This document shows, piece by piece, positions 15,605 through 23,948 of a stretch of 64,000 bases of DNA (within the stretch, counting starts at the first letter, position 1; every line of letters begins with the position of its first letter). Under the pieces are notes generated by a model. The model ran no database searches. It was not told the origin of the DNA and saw nothing but the letters and a program-made list of their open reading frames with translations. A program made the translations under genes and the position numbers. The DNA comes from Actibacterium atlanticum (GTDB lineage Bacteria > Pseudomonadota > Alphaproteobacteria > Rhodobacterales > Rhodobacteraceae): positions 124,001-188,000 of the forward strand of contig NZ_AQQY01000001.1 in assembly GCF_000671395.1 (NCBI RefSeq), given 5' to 3'.

Positions 15605-17392
15605 ATGACCCGTTTCGCCGCCACTGCCACGATGTTTTTGATGCTGGCCCTCGCTATTGCAGGGGGGACGTGGTGGTTTGGCTATCGAGCGGCGCTGGGG
15701 CAGTTGGCGGCGCGCGGGCAATCGAACCTTTCTCTGGCTGCCGACCGTTTGCTGGGCGAATTGCAGCAATATCGCGAACTGGCGGTGCTGATGGCGAACC
15801 GACCTGATATTGTCGCAGCCTTGGAAGGGCGTATTCCGCTGTCAGAGATAGAGCCGGTATTGCTGTCAACGGGCGACATGACCGGCACGCTGGAGCTGCG
15901 GCTGGTGGGGGCGGATGGGACAGTTTTGGCCAGTTCTGGGGCCAAACCCTATGGAACCCGACGCGACAACCCCGCCTATAAACGCGCGATGCAAGGTGCG
16001 TTGGGCTCGCATCATGCCCGTATTGACACAATCGCCGGGCGCGCAATCACCTTCTCTGCCCCGGTTTTTGGCAGCTTTCCGGGCCCCATTGGCGTGCTTG
16101 AGGTCGATGTGAACGTCTGGGCGGTCGAGGCCGAATGGCTGGCTGATCCGCAGGCGGTCTATTTCACTGATGCGTTGGGGGTGATCTTTATTTCCAACCG
16201 GGCCGAGCTGTTGTTCAACACCACCCAAGCCGTGTCGGATGGGGTGGGGCTGCGCCAGCATGGCTATGATCTTGGGCCGATGCGGGCGTTGCCAGTTGCC
16301 AGTACGGCGCGTCACGCCGGGCTGGACGTGTGGATGCTGAACGCCGGTCCCTATCTGCCGGCGGGGGCCTTGCATCTGGTGCAGTACCTGCCGGTGATCG
16401 ACATGACCGGAGAGCTGTTGCTGGACATCGCCCCGGCGCAACGGATCGCGACCTTGCAGGCGGCCGTCGCGGCGGCCTTGTCCTTGATCGTCGGCAGCAC
16501 CTTGCTGTTGTTGCTGCAACGCCGGCAGGCGTTGTCAGAAAGATTGATGCTGGAAGAGCACGCTAATGCGCAGCTGGAACGCCGCGTAGCAAAGCGCACG
16601 GCCGAGCTTTCGGCCACCAACCTTGCCCTGCGCCGCGAAGTGGCCGAGCGCGAAGAGGCCGAAGCCGCGTTGAAACAAGCGCAGGCCGATCTGGTGCAGG
16701 CGGGTAAATTAAGCGCGCTGGGGCAGATGTCTGCAGGGATCAGCCACGAGCTGAACCAGCCTCTGATGGCGATCCAGAGCTTTGCCGAGAATGGTCAGAA
16801 ATTCATGACGCGCGGCAATGCCGACAAGGCGGGCGACAACCTTGGCCGGATCGCACAGATGGCGGCGCGTATGGCGCGGATCATCAAGAACCTGCGTGCC
16901 TTTGCCCGCAATGAATCCGAACCGATGGGCAAGATTGATCTGGTGGCGGTGATTGATCAGGCGGTGGAACTGACCGAAACCCGGTTGCGCAATGAACAGG
17001 TGGCGCTGTCGTGGCACCCTCCCGATGATCCGGTGTTTGCCCTTGGGGGCGAGGTACGTTTGAGTCAGGTCTTTGTGAACCTGATCAACAACGCCGCAGA
17101 CGCGATGACCGGACTTAGCGACAAACGCATCGAAATCGCCGTTCAAGCGGGCCCGACACTCAGCGTGACCGTCCGGGACACGGGGCCGGGGATTGATCAG
17201 CCCGACAAAATTTTTGATCCGTTCTATACCACCAAAGAGGTCGGCAGTTCCGAAGGGATGGGGCTGGGCCTTTCCATTTCCTACGGGCTGGTCCAAAGCT
17301 TTGGCGGCAATATTCGCGGCACCAACGCCCCAAAAGGCGGAGCGGTCTTCACCGTGGACCTGGAATACTGGCACGAGGAACAAGTGGCATGA
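15605..17392 (+). CDS. dctB: C4-dicarboxylate sensor histidine kinase DctB
   Basis: The 595-residue kinase has two membrane helices (about 5-27 and 282-305) enclosing a periplasmic PDC-type sensor domain, then a coiled coil (AQLERRVAKRTAELSATN), the H-box with His381 in SHELNQPLMAIQSF, and an ATPase domain ending GLGLSISYGLVQSFGG. DctB senses external C4-dicarboxylates and phosphorylates DctD. The start at ATG 15605 is preferred over TTG 15599. It overlaps dctD by four bases and lies directly upstream of the dctPQM transporter, which supports the naming. Confidence 0.93.
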   Translation: MTRFAATATMFLMLALAIAGGTWWFGYRAALGQLAARGQSNLSLAADRLLGELQQYRELAVLMANRPDIVAALEGRIPLSEIEPVLLSTGDMTGTLELRLVGADGTVLASSGAKPYGTRRDNPAYKRAMQGALGSHHARIDTIAGRAITFSAPVFGSFPGPIGVLEVDVNVWAVEAEWLADPQAVYFTDALGVIFISNRAELLFNTTQAVSDGVGLRQHGYDLGPMRALPVASTARHAGLDVWMLNAGPYLPAGALHLVQYLPVIDMTGELLLDIAPAQRIATLQAAVAAALSLIVGSTLLLLLQRRQALSERLMLEEHANAQLERRVAKRTAELSATNLALRREVAEREEAEAALKQAQADLVQAGKLSALGQMSAGISHELNQPLMAIQSFAENGQKFMTRGNADKAGDNLGRIAQMAARMARIIKNLRAFARNESEPMGKIDLVAVIDQAVELTETRLRNEQVALSWHPPDDPVFALGGEVRLSQVFVNLINNAADAMTGLSDKRIEIAVQAGPTLSVTVRDTGPGIDQPDKIFDPFYTTKEVGSSEGMGLGLSISYGLVQSFGGNIRGTNAPKGGAVFTVDLEYWHEEQVA

Positions 17393-18618
17393 GCAATGCA
17401 CCCGTTTTGGTGGTGGATGATGATCCGGTGGTACGCGAGGCGCTAAGCCAGACGCTGGAGTTGGAAGATATTGCTGTGATCGCGACGGGCTCGTTTATCG
17501 AGGCCAAAGATCATATCTCGGCTGACTTTCCGGGCGTGATTTTGTCAGATATGCGCATGCCCGGTCGGGATGGGTTCTATCTTTTGGACTACTCCCACGG
17601 GCTGGATGCGGAATTGCCGGTGATTTTGCTGACGGGGGAAGGCGACATTCCGATGGCGGTCAAAGCCATGGGGAAGGGGGCCTTTGGCTTTCTCGAAAAA
17701 CCCTGTGCGCCTGCTGATCTGACCGCCGTGATCACCCGCGCCCAAAAGACGCGCGACATGGTGCTGGAGAACCGACGCCTGAAAGCGCAGCTTGAAACCG
17801 GTGATGCGGCGGCGCGCATGCTGTTTGGCGAAAGCACGCTGGCCGAAGAGTTGCGCGGTCGGGTGCGCGCCGTCTCGCGTGCGGGGGCCGAAGTGTTGGT
17901 GACCGGCGCGCCGGGCTCGGGCACCTCTAAAGTCGCAGAGGTGATCCATCTGCTGTCGGACGTGTCGATGCACAGTTTCGAAAAGCTTTCGGCGGCCTCG
18001 GCAACTCCGCAGGACCTTGCCGATGCGATGGCCCGTGCAGAGGGCGGAACGTTGTTCATTGATGGGGTGGCGTCGCTGTCTGACGCGGCGCAATTCGCAT
18101 TGATCGAAATGCTGGACGAAGGCGCGGGGGCACGGGTGATTGCCGGCACTTACAAGGATATTGATGCGCTGGTGCAGGGTGGGGCGTTCAATACGGATCT
18201 GTTCTATAAGCTGGACGTAATGCGTGTGCGTATCCCGGCCCTGTCGCAGCGCCCCGAAGATATCCCCATCCTGTTTCGCCACTACGTTGCGATTGCCTGC
18301 GAACAGGCCGCGCTGCCGCAGCCCGAGATCACGCCTGATGTGATTGCGCGCCTGATGGCGCAGGACTGGCCCGGCAACGCCCGCGCGCTGATGAATGCGG
18401 CGATGCGTTTCGCCATGGGCCTGTCAGAGACGACCGAAGACACCGAAGAAGCCGGGCTTAGCGAAAAGATGGCGCGCGTCGAACGCTCGTTGCTTATTGA
18501 TGCACTGCGGCGTGCGCAGGGCAACGCAACCGAGGCGTCCAAAGCGCTGAAATTGCCGCGCAAGACTTTCTATGATCGGCTGGCTCGTCACGAGATTCGC
18601 CCCGAGTTGTACCGATAG
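17389..18618 (+). CDS. dctD: DctD-like response regulator with degenerate AAA+ domain
   Basis: Residues 1-115 are a receiver domain with Asp10-11, phospho-acceptor Asp54 and Lys104. The middle domain keeps the NtrC-family order but is degenerate: the P-loop region reads GAPGSGTSK (173-181), the Walker B reads TLFIDG instead of LFLDE (221-226), and the segment between them is short and has no ELFGHEKGAFTGA stretch. The end (about 360-409) is a Fis-type helix-turn-helix (NATEASKALKLPRKTFYDRL). Without the GAFTGA loop it should not activate sigma54 polymerase. It likely binds the palindromes at 18624-18676 and acts with the housekeeping sigma, as NtrC does in Rhodobacter capsulatus. Confidence 0.9.
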   Translation: MSNAPVLVVDDDPVVREALSQTLELEDIAVIATGSFIEAKDHISADFPGVILSDMRMPGRDGFYLLDYSHGLDAELPVILLTGEGDIPMAVKAMGKGAFGFLEKPCAPADLTAVITRAQKTRDMVLENRRLKAQLETGDAAARMLFGESTLAEELRGRVRAVSRAGAEVLVTGAPGSGTSKVAEVIHLLSDVSMHSFEKLSAASATPQDLADAMARAEGGTLFIDGVASLSDAAQFALIEMLDEGAGARVIAGTYKDIDALVQGGAFNTDLFYKLDVMRVRIPALSQRPEDIPILFRHYVAIACEQAALPQPEITPDVIARLMAQDWPGNARALMNAAMRFAMGLSETTEDTEEAGLSEKMARVERSLLIDALRRAQGNATEASKALKLPRKTFYDRLARHEIRPELYR

Positions 18619-18623
18619 CCAAG

Positions 18624-18643
18624 CTGTGCGGATTTTCGCACAG
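18624..18643. promoter_or_regulatory. Candidate DctD operator 1
   Basis: CTGTGCG-GATTTT-CGCACAG is a perfect 7-bp inverted repeat six bases after the dctD stop and about 220 bp before dctP. The TGTGCG-CGCACA form resembles the DctD upstream activating sites I recall from rhizobial dctA. Confidence 0.7.
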
Positions 18644-18656
18644 TCGCCGGTAACAG

Positions 18657-18676
18657 CTGTGTGAATTTTCGCCCAC
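18657..18676. promoter_or_regulatory. Candidate DctD operator 2
   Basis: CTGTGTG-AATTTT-CGCCCAC is an imperfect copy of operator 1. Centre-to-centre distance is 33 bp, three helical turns, as expected for cooperative binding of two dimers on one DNA face. Confidence 0.65.
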
Positions 18677-18711
18677 TTGTCAGGCCCGCGCCAAGACGGA
18701 TTTGCGATATC

Positions 18712-18740
18712 TTGCTGTAACCGTATGAAAAAACTTAAAT
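18712..18740 (+). promoter_or_regulatory. Candidate housekeeping promoter of dctPQM
   Basis: TTGCTG (18712-18717), a 17-bp spacer and TTAAAT (18735-18740) make a plausible sigma70-type promoter. The two palindromes would be centred near -80 and -113 from the expected start. No sigma54 -24/-12 element (TGGCAC-N5-TTGC) was found between dctD and dctP. Confidence 0.5.
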
Positions 18741-18864
18741 AAATAGAGCATTTTGGGAAGCGACACGTTTTTCTTGAGCAACCCCGCCTGCCTCGCTTTT
18801 CTAGATGGGCAGGGGGATTACACCCCGCAAACATAACGAACACCGTTATCTGGGAGGATAGCTT

Positions 18865-19872
18865 ATGAAATTCGCAAAGTTCGCGGTCGCCGCGGCCGCT
18901 CTGTCGATTGCTGCTGGTGCTGCACATGCAGAAGGCGCTTGTGACGAGGGTGAGATCGTCATCAAGTTCAGCCACGTGACCAACACCGACAAGCACCCCA
19001 AGGGGATCGCCGCCTCGCTGCTGGAAAAGCGCGTGAACGAGGAAATGAACGGCAAGGCCTGTATTGAAGTCTTCCCGAACTCGACCCTCTACAACGATAA
19101 CCAGGTTCTTGAAGCCATGCTTCAGGGTGACGTGCAGATGGCCGCCCCGTCGCTGTCGAAGTTCGAGCAGTTCACCAAGCAGTTCCGCCTGTTCGACCTG
19201 CCCTTCATGTTCGCCAACATTGATGCAGTAGACGAGTTTCAGAACTCGGACGCTGGTCAGGCGATGAAGCAGTCGATGACCCGCCGGGGTCTGCTGGGTC
19301 TTGAGTTCTGGCATAACGGCATGAAGCAGTTCTCGGCCAACAAGCCGCTGATCGACCCGTCGGATGCCACCGACCTGAAATTCCGCGTGCAAACCTCGGA
19401 CGTGCTGGTTGCGCAGATGAAAGCACTGGGTGCCTCGCCCCAACCCATGGCCTTCTCGGAAGTCTATGGCGCGCTGCAAACCGGCGTTGTGGACGGTCAG
19501 GAAAACACCTGGTCCAACATCTATGGCAAGAAGTTCTTCGAAGTGCAGGACGGCATCACCGAAACCAACCACGGCATCATCGACTATATGGTCGTGACCT
19601 CGGTGGATTTCTGGGACGGTCTGCCCGACGACGTGCGGGACCAGCTGACCACCATTCTGCGTGAAGTCACCGAAACCCGTAACGCTGAAGCCTTTGCCGT
19701 GAACGAAGCTGCAAAACAGTCGGTGATCGACGCGGGTTCGACCGTGCGTCAGCTGACCGCCGAGCAGCGTCAGGCATGGGTCGACGCGATGAAGCCGGTT
19801 TGGGCCGAGTTTGAATCTGATGTCGGCGCTGACAACATCGCTGCCGCACAGCAGATCAACGCAGGCTACTAA
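18865..19872 (+). CDS. dctP: TRAP transporter substrate-binding protein DctP
   Basis: The 335-residue periplasmic protein begins with a signal peptide (cleavage after AAGAAHA, about residue 22) and shows the TRAP DctP features: EIVIKFSHVTNTDKHPKG near the start, the conserved Arg in DLKFRVQTSDVL, and the GALQTGVVDGQENTWSNIYGKKF signature. It captures C4-dicarboxylates for DctQM. The start has a strong GGGAGGA site. A stable hairpin after the stop probably keeps dctP mRNA in excess over dctQM. Confidence 0.95.
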   Translation: MKFAKFAVAAAALSIAAGAAHAEGACDEGEIVIKFSHVTNTDKHPKGIAASLLEKRVNEEMNGKACIEVFPNSTLYNDNQVLEAMLQGDVQMAAPSLSKFEQFTKQFRLFDLPFMFANIDAVDEFQNSDAGQAMKQSMTRRGLLGLEFWHNGMKQFSANKPLIDPSDATDLKFRVQTSDVLVAQMKALGASPQPMAFSEVYGALQTGVVDGQENTWSNIYGKKFFEVQDGITETNHGIIDYMVVTSVDFWDGLPDDVRDQLTTILREVTETRNAEAFAVNEAAKQSVIDAGSTVRQLTAEQRQAWVDAMKPVWAEFESDVGADNIAAAQQINAGY

Positions 19873-19891
19873 TCCGATCCAATCGGGCAGG

Positions 19892-19926
19892 ACGGCCCGG
19901 GGCAGGCGCAAAGTGTCCCGGGCCGT
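19892..19926 (+). terminator. Attenuating hairpin between dctP and dctQ
   Basis: ACGGCCCGGG (19892-19901) pairs perfectly with CCCGGGCCGT (19917-19926) over a 15-base loop, followed by TTTGTC. Its place between binding-protein and permease genes fits partial termination or mRNA stabilisation, which would explain unequal expression. Confidence 0.7.
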
Positions 19927-19952
19927 TTGTCATTCTTAGAAGGGGGAACGGC

Positions 19953-20687
19953 ATGAACAGCCAGATACACAACCCGCCGAAATCCGGGTTTGGCCGGTTT
20001 GTCGATAATGTCGAAGAAACGCTCATCGCACTGACACTTGGCCTGATGGCCCTGCTGACATTTGCCAACGTTGTGGTGCGCTATGTGTTTAACTCTGCGG
20101 TTGGGAAAGGCTTTGAAAACCTGACCGGGCTGTCACTGCCGACTGAAATCCTTTGGGGGCTTGAGGTCACGCTGGTGCTGTTTGCCTGGTTGGTTCTGTT
20201 TGGCATTTCCTACGGGTTCAAACATGCCTCTCACCTTGGGGTCGATGCGATCCTGAACATGCTCGATAAGAAACCGCGCAAGGTTCTGGTGATCGTCTCG
20301 GCGTTGATCTGCATGGTCTATGCCCTGCTGCTGATGAAAGGCGCCTGGGATTATTGGGCCCCGTTTGCCGGTTTTGAGGCCACCGAGGGCCGTTGGTTCC
20401 CCACCGGGTTCAATGAGCGCACCCGCGATCAGGGCTGGTACGAGACCGAGCAAATCCCGATCCCGTTCCTGCAAGGCTGGCTCGAGAACACGTTCAACCT
20501 GGGCGAAGAATACGAAAAAATGCCGCGCCTTGTGCCCTATGTGATGTTGCCCGTCGGGGCAGCGCTGCTGGTGCTGCGCATTGGACAGGCACTCTGGCGC
20601 CTTGTCACAGGCCGTCAGGAAAGCCTGATCGCCAGCCACGAAGCCGAAGACGCGGTCGAAGAAGCCGCCGCTCAGAACGAGGGTTAA
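19953..20687 (+). CDS. dctQ: TRAP transporter small permease DctQ
   Basis: The product has 244 residues with four membrane helices (about 25-47, 67-90, 105-124 and 185-207) and the DctQ motif VVVRYVFN at about residues 45-52. The loop between helices three and four is longer than in many DctQ proteins (about residues 125-185). It forms the membrane complex with DctM. The ATG follows GAAGGGGG. Confidence 0.93.
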   Translation: MNSQIHNPPKSGFGRFVDNVEETLIALTLGLMALLTFANVVVRYVFNSAVGKGFENLTGLSLPTEILWGLEVTLVLFAWLVLFGISYGFKHASHLGVDAILNMLDKKPRKVLVIVSALICMVYALLLMKGAWDYWAPFAGFEATEGRWFPTGFNERTRDQGWYETEQIPIPFLQGWLENTFNLGEEYEKMPRLVPYVMLPVGAALLVLRIGQALWRLVTGRQESLIASHEAEDAVEEAAAQNEG

Positions 20688-20690
20688 ACG

Positions 20691-22088
20691 ATGGATGTTG
20701 TCTTTCTCTTTGCCATGGTGATTGGCATGCTGCTGATCGGGGTGCCGATCGCAGTGTCGCTGGGCCTTAGCTCGATGGTTTTTCTGCTGATTTACTCGGA
20801 CAGCTCTTTGGCGTCAGTCGCGCAGTCGCTTTATCAGGCGATGGCGGGCCACTATACGCTGCTGGCGATCCCGTTCTTCATTCTGGCATCAAGCTTCATG
20901 TCGACGGGCGGGGTGGCGAAACGGATCATCCGCTTCTCGATTGCCTGTGTGGGCCACATGCGCGGCGGTCTGGCGATTGCAGGTGTCTTTGCCTGTATGC
21001 TGTTTGCCGCCCTGTCGGGGAGCTCTCCGGCAACTGTTGTGGCCATCGGGACAATCGTAATCGCGGCGATGAAACAGGTGGGCTATTCCAAGGAATTCGC
21101 CGCTGGTGTGATCTGTAACGCAGGTACGCTGGGCATTCTGATCCCGCCGTCGATTGTGATGGTGGTCTATGCCTCGGCGGTTGAAGTGTCCGTGGGCCGG
21201 ATGTTCCTGGCCGGGGTGATCCCGGGCCTGATGGCCGGTGTCATGTTGATGATCGCGATCTACGTGATGGCGCGGATCAAGAACATGCCCAAGGGCGAAT
21301 GGGCCGGTTGGGGTGAGATCACCTCGTCCTTTGCCGACGCCTTCTGGGGCTTGATGCTGATCGTCATCATCATGGTGGGTATCTACGGTGTACCCGGCAT
21401 CACCGGTGCGATCTTTACGCCGACAGAAGCCGCTGCCGTGGCCTCGGTCTATGCGTTCATCATTGCCAGCTTTGTCTATCGCGATATGGGGCCGCTTGCC
21501 CCGGCCCAAGAGGACGGTCGCCCAACGCCGCTGTTCAAAAAGCCGCTTGCGCTGGTCACGGCCCTGTTCCACCGCGACACCAAGCACACGCTGCTTGAGG
21601 CCGGTAAACTGACCATCATGCTGATGTTCATCATCGCCAACGCGTTGATCCTGAAGCATGTTTTGACCGACGAACAAATCCCGCAGCAGATCGCCAGTGC
21701 GATGCTCAGCGCCGGTTTTGGCAAGATCATGTTCCTGGTCATGGTCAACGTGATCCTGCTGATCGGGGGCCAGTTCATGGAACCCTCGGGCCTGCTGGTG
21801 ATTGTTGCGCCGCTGGTCTTCCCCATCGCTATTGAGCTGGGCGTGGATCCGATCCACCTGGGTATCATCATGGTGGTGAACATGGAGATCGGGATGATCA
21901 CCCCACCGGTTGGTCTGAACCTGTTCGTCACCTCGGGTGTGGCCGGTATGCCGATGATGCGGGTCGTGAAAGCCGCGTTGCCCTTCCTGGCTGTACTGTT
22001 CGTCTTCCTGCTGATGGTGACCTACATCCCATGGATTTCGACCTATCTGCCGAATTCGATCATGGGGCCAGAGATCATAACCAAGTAA
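20691..22088 (+). CDS. dctM: TRAP transporter large permease DctM
   Basis: This 465-residue protein with about 12 helices is the transport channel of the TRAP system, driven by an ion gradient. DctM motifs include FAALSGSSPATVVAIGTIVIAAM, GTLGILIPPSIVMVVYA and the C-terminal EIGMITPPVGLNLFV. An insertion of about 45 residues (near 265-310) lies between helices, as seen in some DctM members. It starts three bases after the dctQ stop and ends at two strong hairpins. Confidence 0.95.
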   Translation: MDVVFLFAMVIGMLLIGVPIAVSLGLSSMVFLLIYSDSSLASVAQSLYQAMAGHYTLLAIPFFILASSFMSTGGVAKRIIRFSIACVGHMRGGLAIAGVFACMLFAALSGSSPATVVAIGTIVIAAMKQVGYSKEFAAGVICNAGTLGILIPPSIVMVVYASAVEVSVGRMFLAGVIPGLMAGVMLMIAIYVMARIKNMPKGEWAGWGEITSSFADAFWGLMLIVIIMVGIYGVPGITGAIFTPTEAAAVASVYAFIIASFVYRDMGPLAPAQEDGRPTPLFKKPLALVTALFHRDTKHTLLEAGKLTIMLMFIIANALILKHVLTDEQIPQQIASAMLSAGFGKIMFLVMVNVILLIGGQFMEPSGLLVIVAPLVFPIAIELGVDPIHLGIIMVVNMEIGMITPPVGLNLFVTSGVAGMPMMRVVKAALPFLAVLFVFLLMVTYIPWISTYLPNSIMGPEIITK

Positions 22089-22103
22089 CCGTTGTTAAGC
22101 GGC

Positions 22104-22127
22104 GCGCCGCCCCTGACGGGGCGGCGC
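22104..22127 (+). terminator. GC-rich hairpin after dctM
   Basis: GCGCCGCCCC (22104-22113) and GGGGCGGCGC (22118-22127) form a perfect 10-bp stem with a TGAC loop. AAGTTTATAAG follows. Confidence 0.7.
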
Positions 22128-22142
22128 AAGTTTATAAGTTAA

Positions 22143-22168
22143 AAAGGCCGCCCCTTGGGGCGGCCTTT
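22143..22168. terminator. Bidirectional terminator between dctM and tpiA
   Basis: AAAGGCCGCCCC (22143-22154) and GGGGCGGCCTTT (22157-22168) form a perfect 12-bp stem with a two-base loop. The flanking A- and T-runs allow it to end both convergent operons. Confidence 0.85.
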
Positions 22169-22194
22169 GCATTGGTGCGACTGTTGTGGCCGGG

Positions 22195-22941
22195 TCAGGC
22201 GTTTTCGAGTGCCGTGATGATGCCGGTGAAGTCAGCTGCTTTCAGCGAGGCCCCGCCAACCAGCGCGCCATCCACGTTGGACGTGGCAAAAATTTCAGAA
22301 GCATTGCCGGGTTTGACTGAGCCGCCATAGAGCAAGGCGATGTCATCGGCCGCAGAGCCAAAGCGATCGGCCAGTGTTTTGCGCATGAAATCATGGGCTT
22401 CGGCGATTTGCTCCAGCGTGGGGACGCGGCCAGTGCCGATGGCCCAGACGGGTTCATAGGCAACGACGACCGTGTTTCCGTCGATCCCGTCGGGCAGGGA
22501 CCCGGCGAGTTGGGTCCCGAGAACATCCAGGGTGGTGCCCGCATCGCGCTCGGCCTCGGTCTCGCCGATGCAGACGACAGCGATCAGCCCGGCATCCAGC
22601 GCAGCCTGTGTTTTGGCTTGAACGATTGCATCGGTTTCACCATGGTCGGTACGGCGTTCAGAGTGACCCAGAATGACATAGCTGCCGCCGGCGTCTTTGA
22701 CCATCTCAGCCGAGATATCACCCGTATGCGCGCCCGAATTATGAGCGTGGCAATCCTGAGCTCCGGTGGCAATGGCGCTGTCTTTTGTGGCGTCTGAAAG
22801 GCGCGACAAAAGCGTTGCGGGCGGGCAGATCAGGATGTCGACGGACGGGTCGGGGTGCGCTTTATGAAGCGCGTCAATCTCTGCCAGTTGGGCAGTGGTT
22901 CCGTTCATTTTCCAATTGCCGGCGGCAAGCTTGTTGGCCAT
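22195..22941 (-). CDS. tpiA: Triosephosphate isomerase
   Basis: The enzyme interconverts dihydroxyacetone phosphate and glyceraldehyde 3-phosphate. Start at 22941 is set by GGGAG seven bases upstream and by the family opening MANKLAAGNWKMNG with the catalytic Lys. The catalytic His is in ILGHSERR, the Glu in AYEPVWAIGTG, and the phosphate loop in LYGGSVKPGN. Length is 248 residues, as usual. It is a single gene converging with dctM. Confidence 0.97.
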   Translation of the reverse strand: MANKLAAGNWKMNGTTAQLAEIDALHKAHPDPSVDILICPPATLLSRLSDATKDSAIATGAQDCHAHNSGAHTGDISAEMVKDAGGSYVILGHSERRTDHGETDAIVQAKTQAALDAGLIAVVCIGETEAERDAGTTLDVLGTQLAGSLPDGIDGNTVVVAYEPVWAIGTGRVPTLEQIAEAHDFMRKTLADRFGSAADDIALLYGGSVKPGNASEIFATSNVDGALVGGASLKAADFTGIITALENA

Positions 22942-23044
22942 CGTGATCTCCCAAAATGTTTGGAGCACTTAGCCTTATTGCTTAGGGGGAAGGCAAGGGA
23001 GGAGCGTCACTTTGCGGCGATTTCACGCGATTTGGTGATGTGAA

Positions 23045-23395
23045 TTACATCTCTGCGAATTTGATAGACTCGCCGCAGCCGCAGGCTTCGACCACGTTGG
23101 GGTTGCGGAATTTGAAGCCGCTTTCCAGCAAAGAGGTCTCATAGTCGATCTCGGTGCCGAACATGAACATCTGCGCCATGGGGGCGATCATCACGCGGGC
23201 GCCGTCTTGTTCTACCACCAGATCCTGGGGGTCGACGTCCTGCACATACTCCATGGTGTATTCCATCCCGGCGCAGCCGCCTTTCTTGACGCCGATCCGC
23301 AAGCCTGCAGAGCCACCTTTTTCCATCAGGCGGGTGATCTGCGCGATGGCAGCGGGGGTAATGGAGACCGGGTTTTCGCCGGGGATGTTGAACAT
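23045..23395 (-). CDS. A-type iron-sulfur carrier (HesB/IscA/SufA family)
   Basis: The 116-residue protein has the three conserved cysteines of A-type carriers: one in KKGGCAGMEY and two in ACGCGES near the C-terminus. It passes Fe-S clusters to client proteins. It follows the SufT-like gene on the same strand with a gap of about 60 bp containing a small hairpin (AAGGGT/ACCCTT, 23425-23440). Which subfamily (SufA, ErpA or IscA) it belongs to cannot be told safely from the sequence alone; the neighbour favours SUF. Confidence 0.93.
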   Translation of the reverse strand: MFNIPGENPVSITPAAIAQITRLMEKGGSAGLRIGVKKGGCAGMEYTMEYVQDVDPQDLVVEQDGARVMIAPMAQMFMFGTEIDYETSLLESGFKFRNPNVVEACGCGESIKFAEM

Positions 23396-23456
23396 GGTGC
23401 ACCCTTTATTGATGCAATGAAATTAAGGGTTTGGACCCTTGTTTTCAAGTTTGGGG

Positions 23457-23819
23457 TTACATGAAACCCAATTCAAGACGGGCCTCATCAGACATCATGT
23501 CCATGCCCCATGGGGGTTCCCAGACCAGCGCGACGTCGACCTGTTTGACTCCGGGCAGAGGCTCAATCGCTTCGGCGACCCAGCCGGGCATTTCACCGGC
23601 GACGGGGCAACCGGGCGCTGTCAGGGTCATCAGCACCCGAACCTCATTTTCGTCATTTATTTCAATGGTATAGATCAGGCCCAGATCGTAGATGTTGACC
23701 GGAATTTCCGGATCAAACACGGTGCGGCAGCCTTCGATCACGGCATCGAAAAGCGGGTGCTCCACGGAGGACGGTTTGATGAGGGGCGCGCCCTCGAGCT
23801 GTTGGCCTGTGTCGGTCAT
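23457..23819 (-). CDS. sufT: SUF-system Fe-S assembly protein, SufT/MIP18 family
   Basis: The 120-residue product is a stand-alone DUF59 domain with DPEIPVNIYDLGLIYTIEI at about residues 36-54 and the TAPGCPVAGEMP motif carrying the conserved Cys near residue 72. Such proteins help mature Fe-S enzymes and often lie at the end of suf operons. Here it pairs with an A-type carrier, while sufBCDS are not in the window. Confidence 0.88.
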   Translation of the reverse strand: MTDTGQQLEGAPLIKPSSVEHPLFDAVIEGCRTVFDPEIPVNIYDLGLIYTIEINDENEVRVLMTLTAPGCPVAGEMPGWVAEAIEPLPGVKQVDVALVWEPPWGMDMMSDEARLELGFM

Positions 23820-23948
23820 GGGGGTCTCTTTGGATAACTTACCAAAGATATAAGGAATGGGAGGGCCGAGGTAAAGCGCCGCCCATGTTTTAACGAATGT
23901 TTGAAAGTTTGGCGGGGCGCAGGGGCCGAGGTTTAAAGGTTTAAAGTG

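Noticed and set aside
18677-18864. Sigma54 promoter for dctPQM
   Set aside because: No TGGCAC-N5-TTGC arrangement was found, and DctD lacks GAFTGA.
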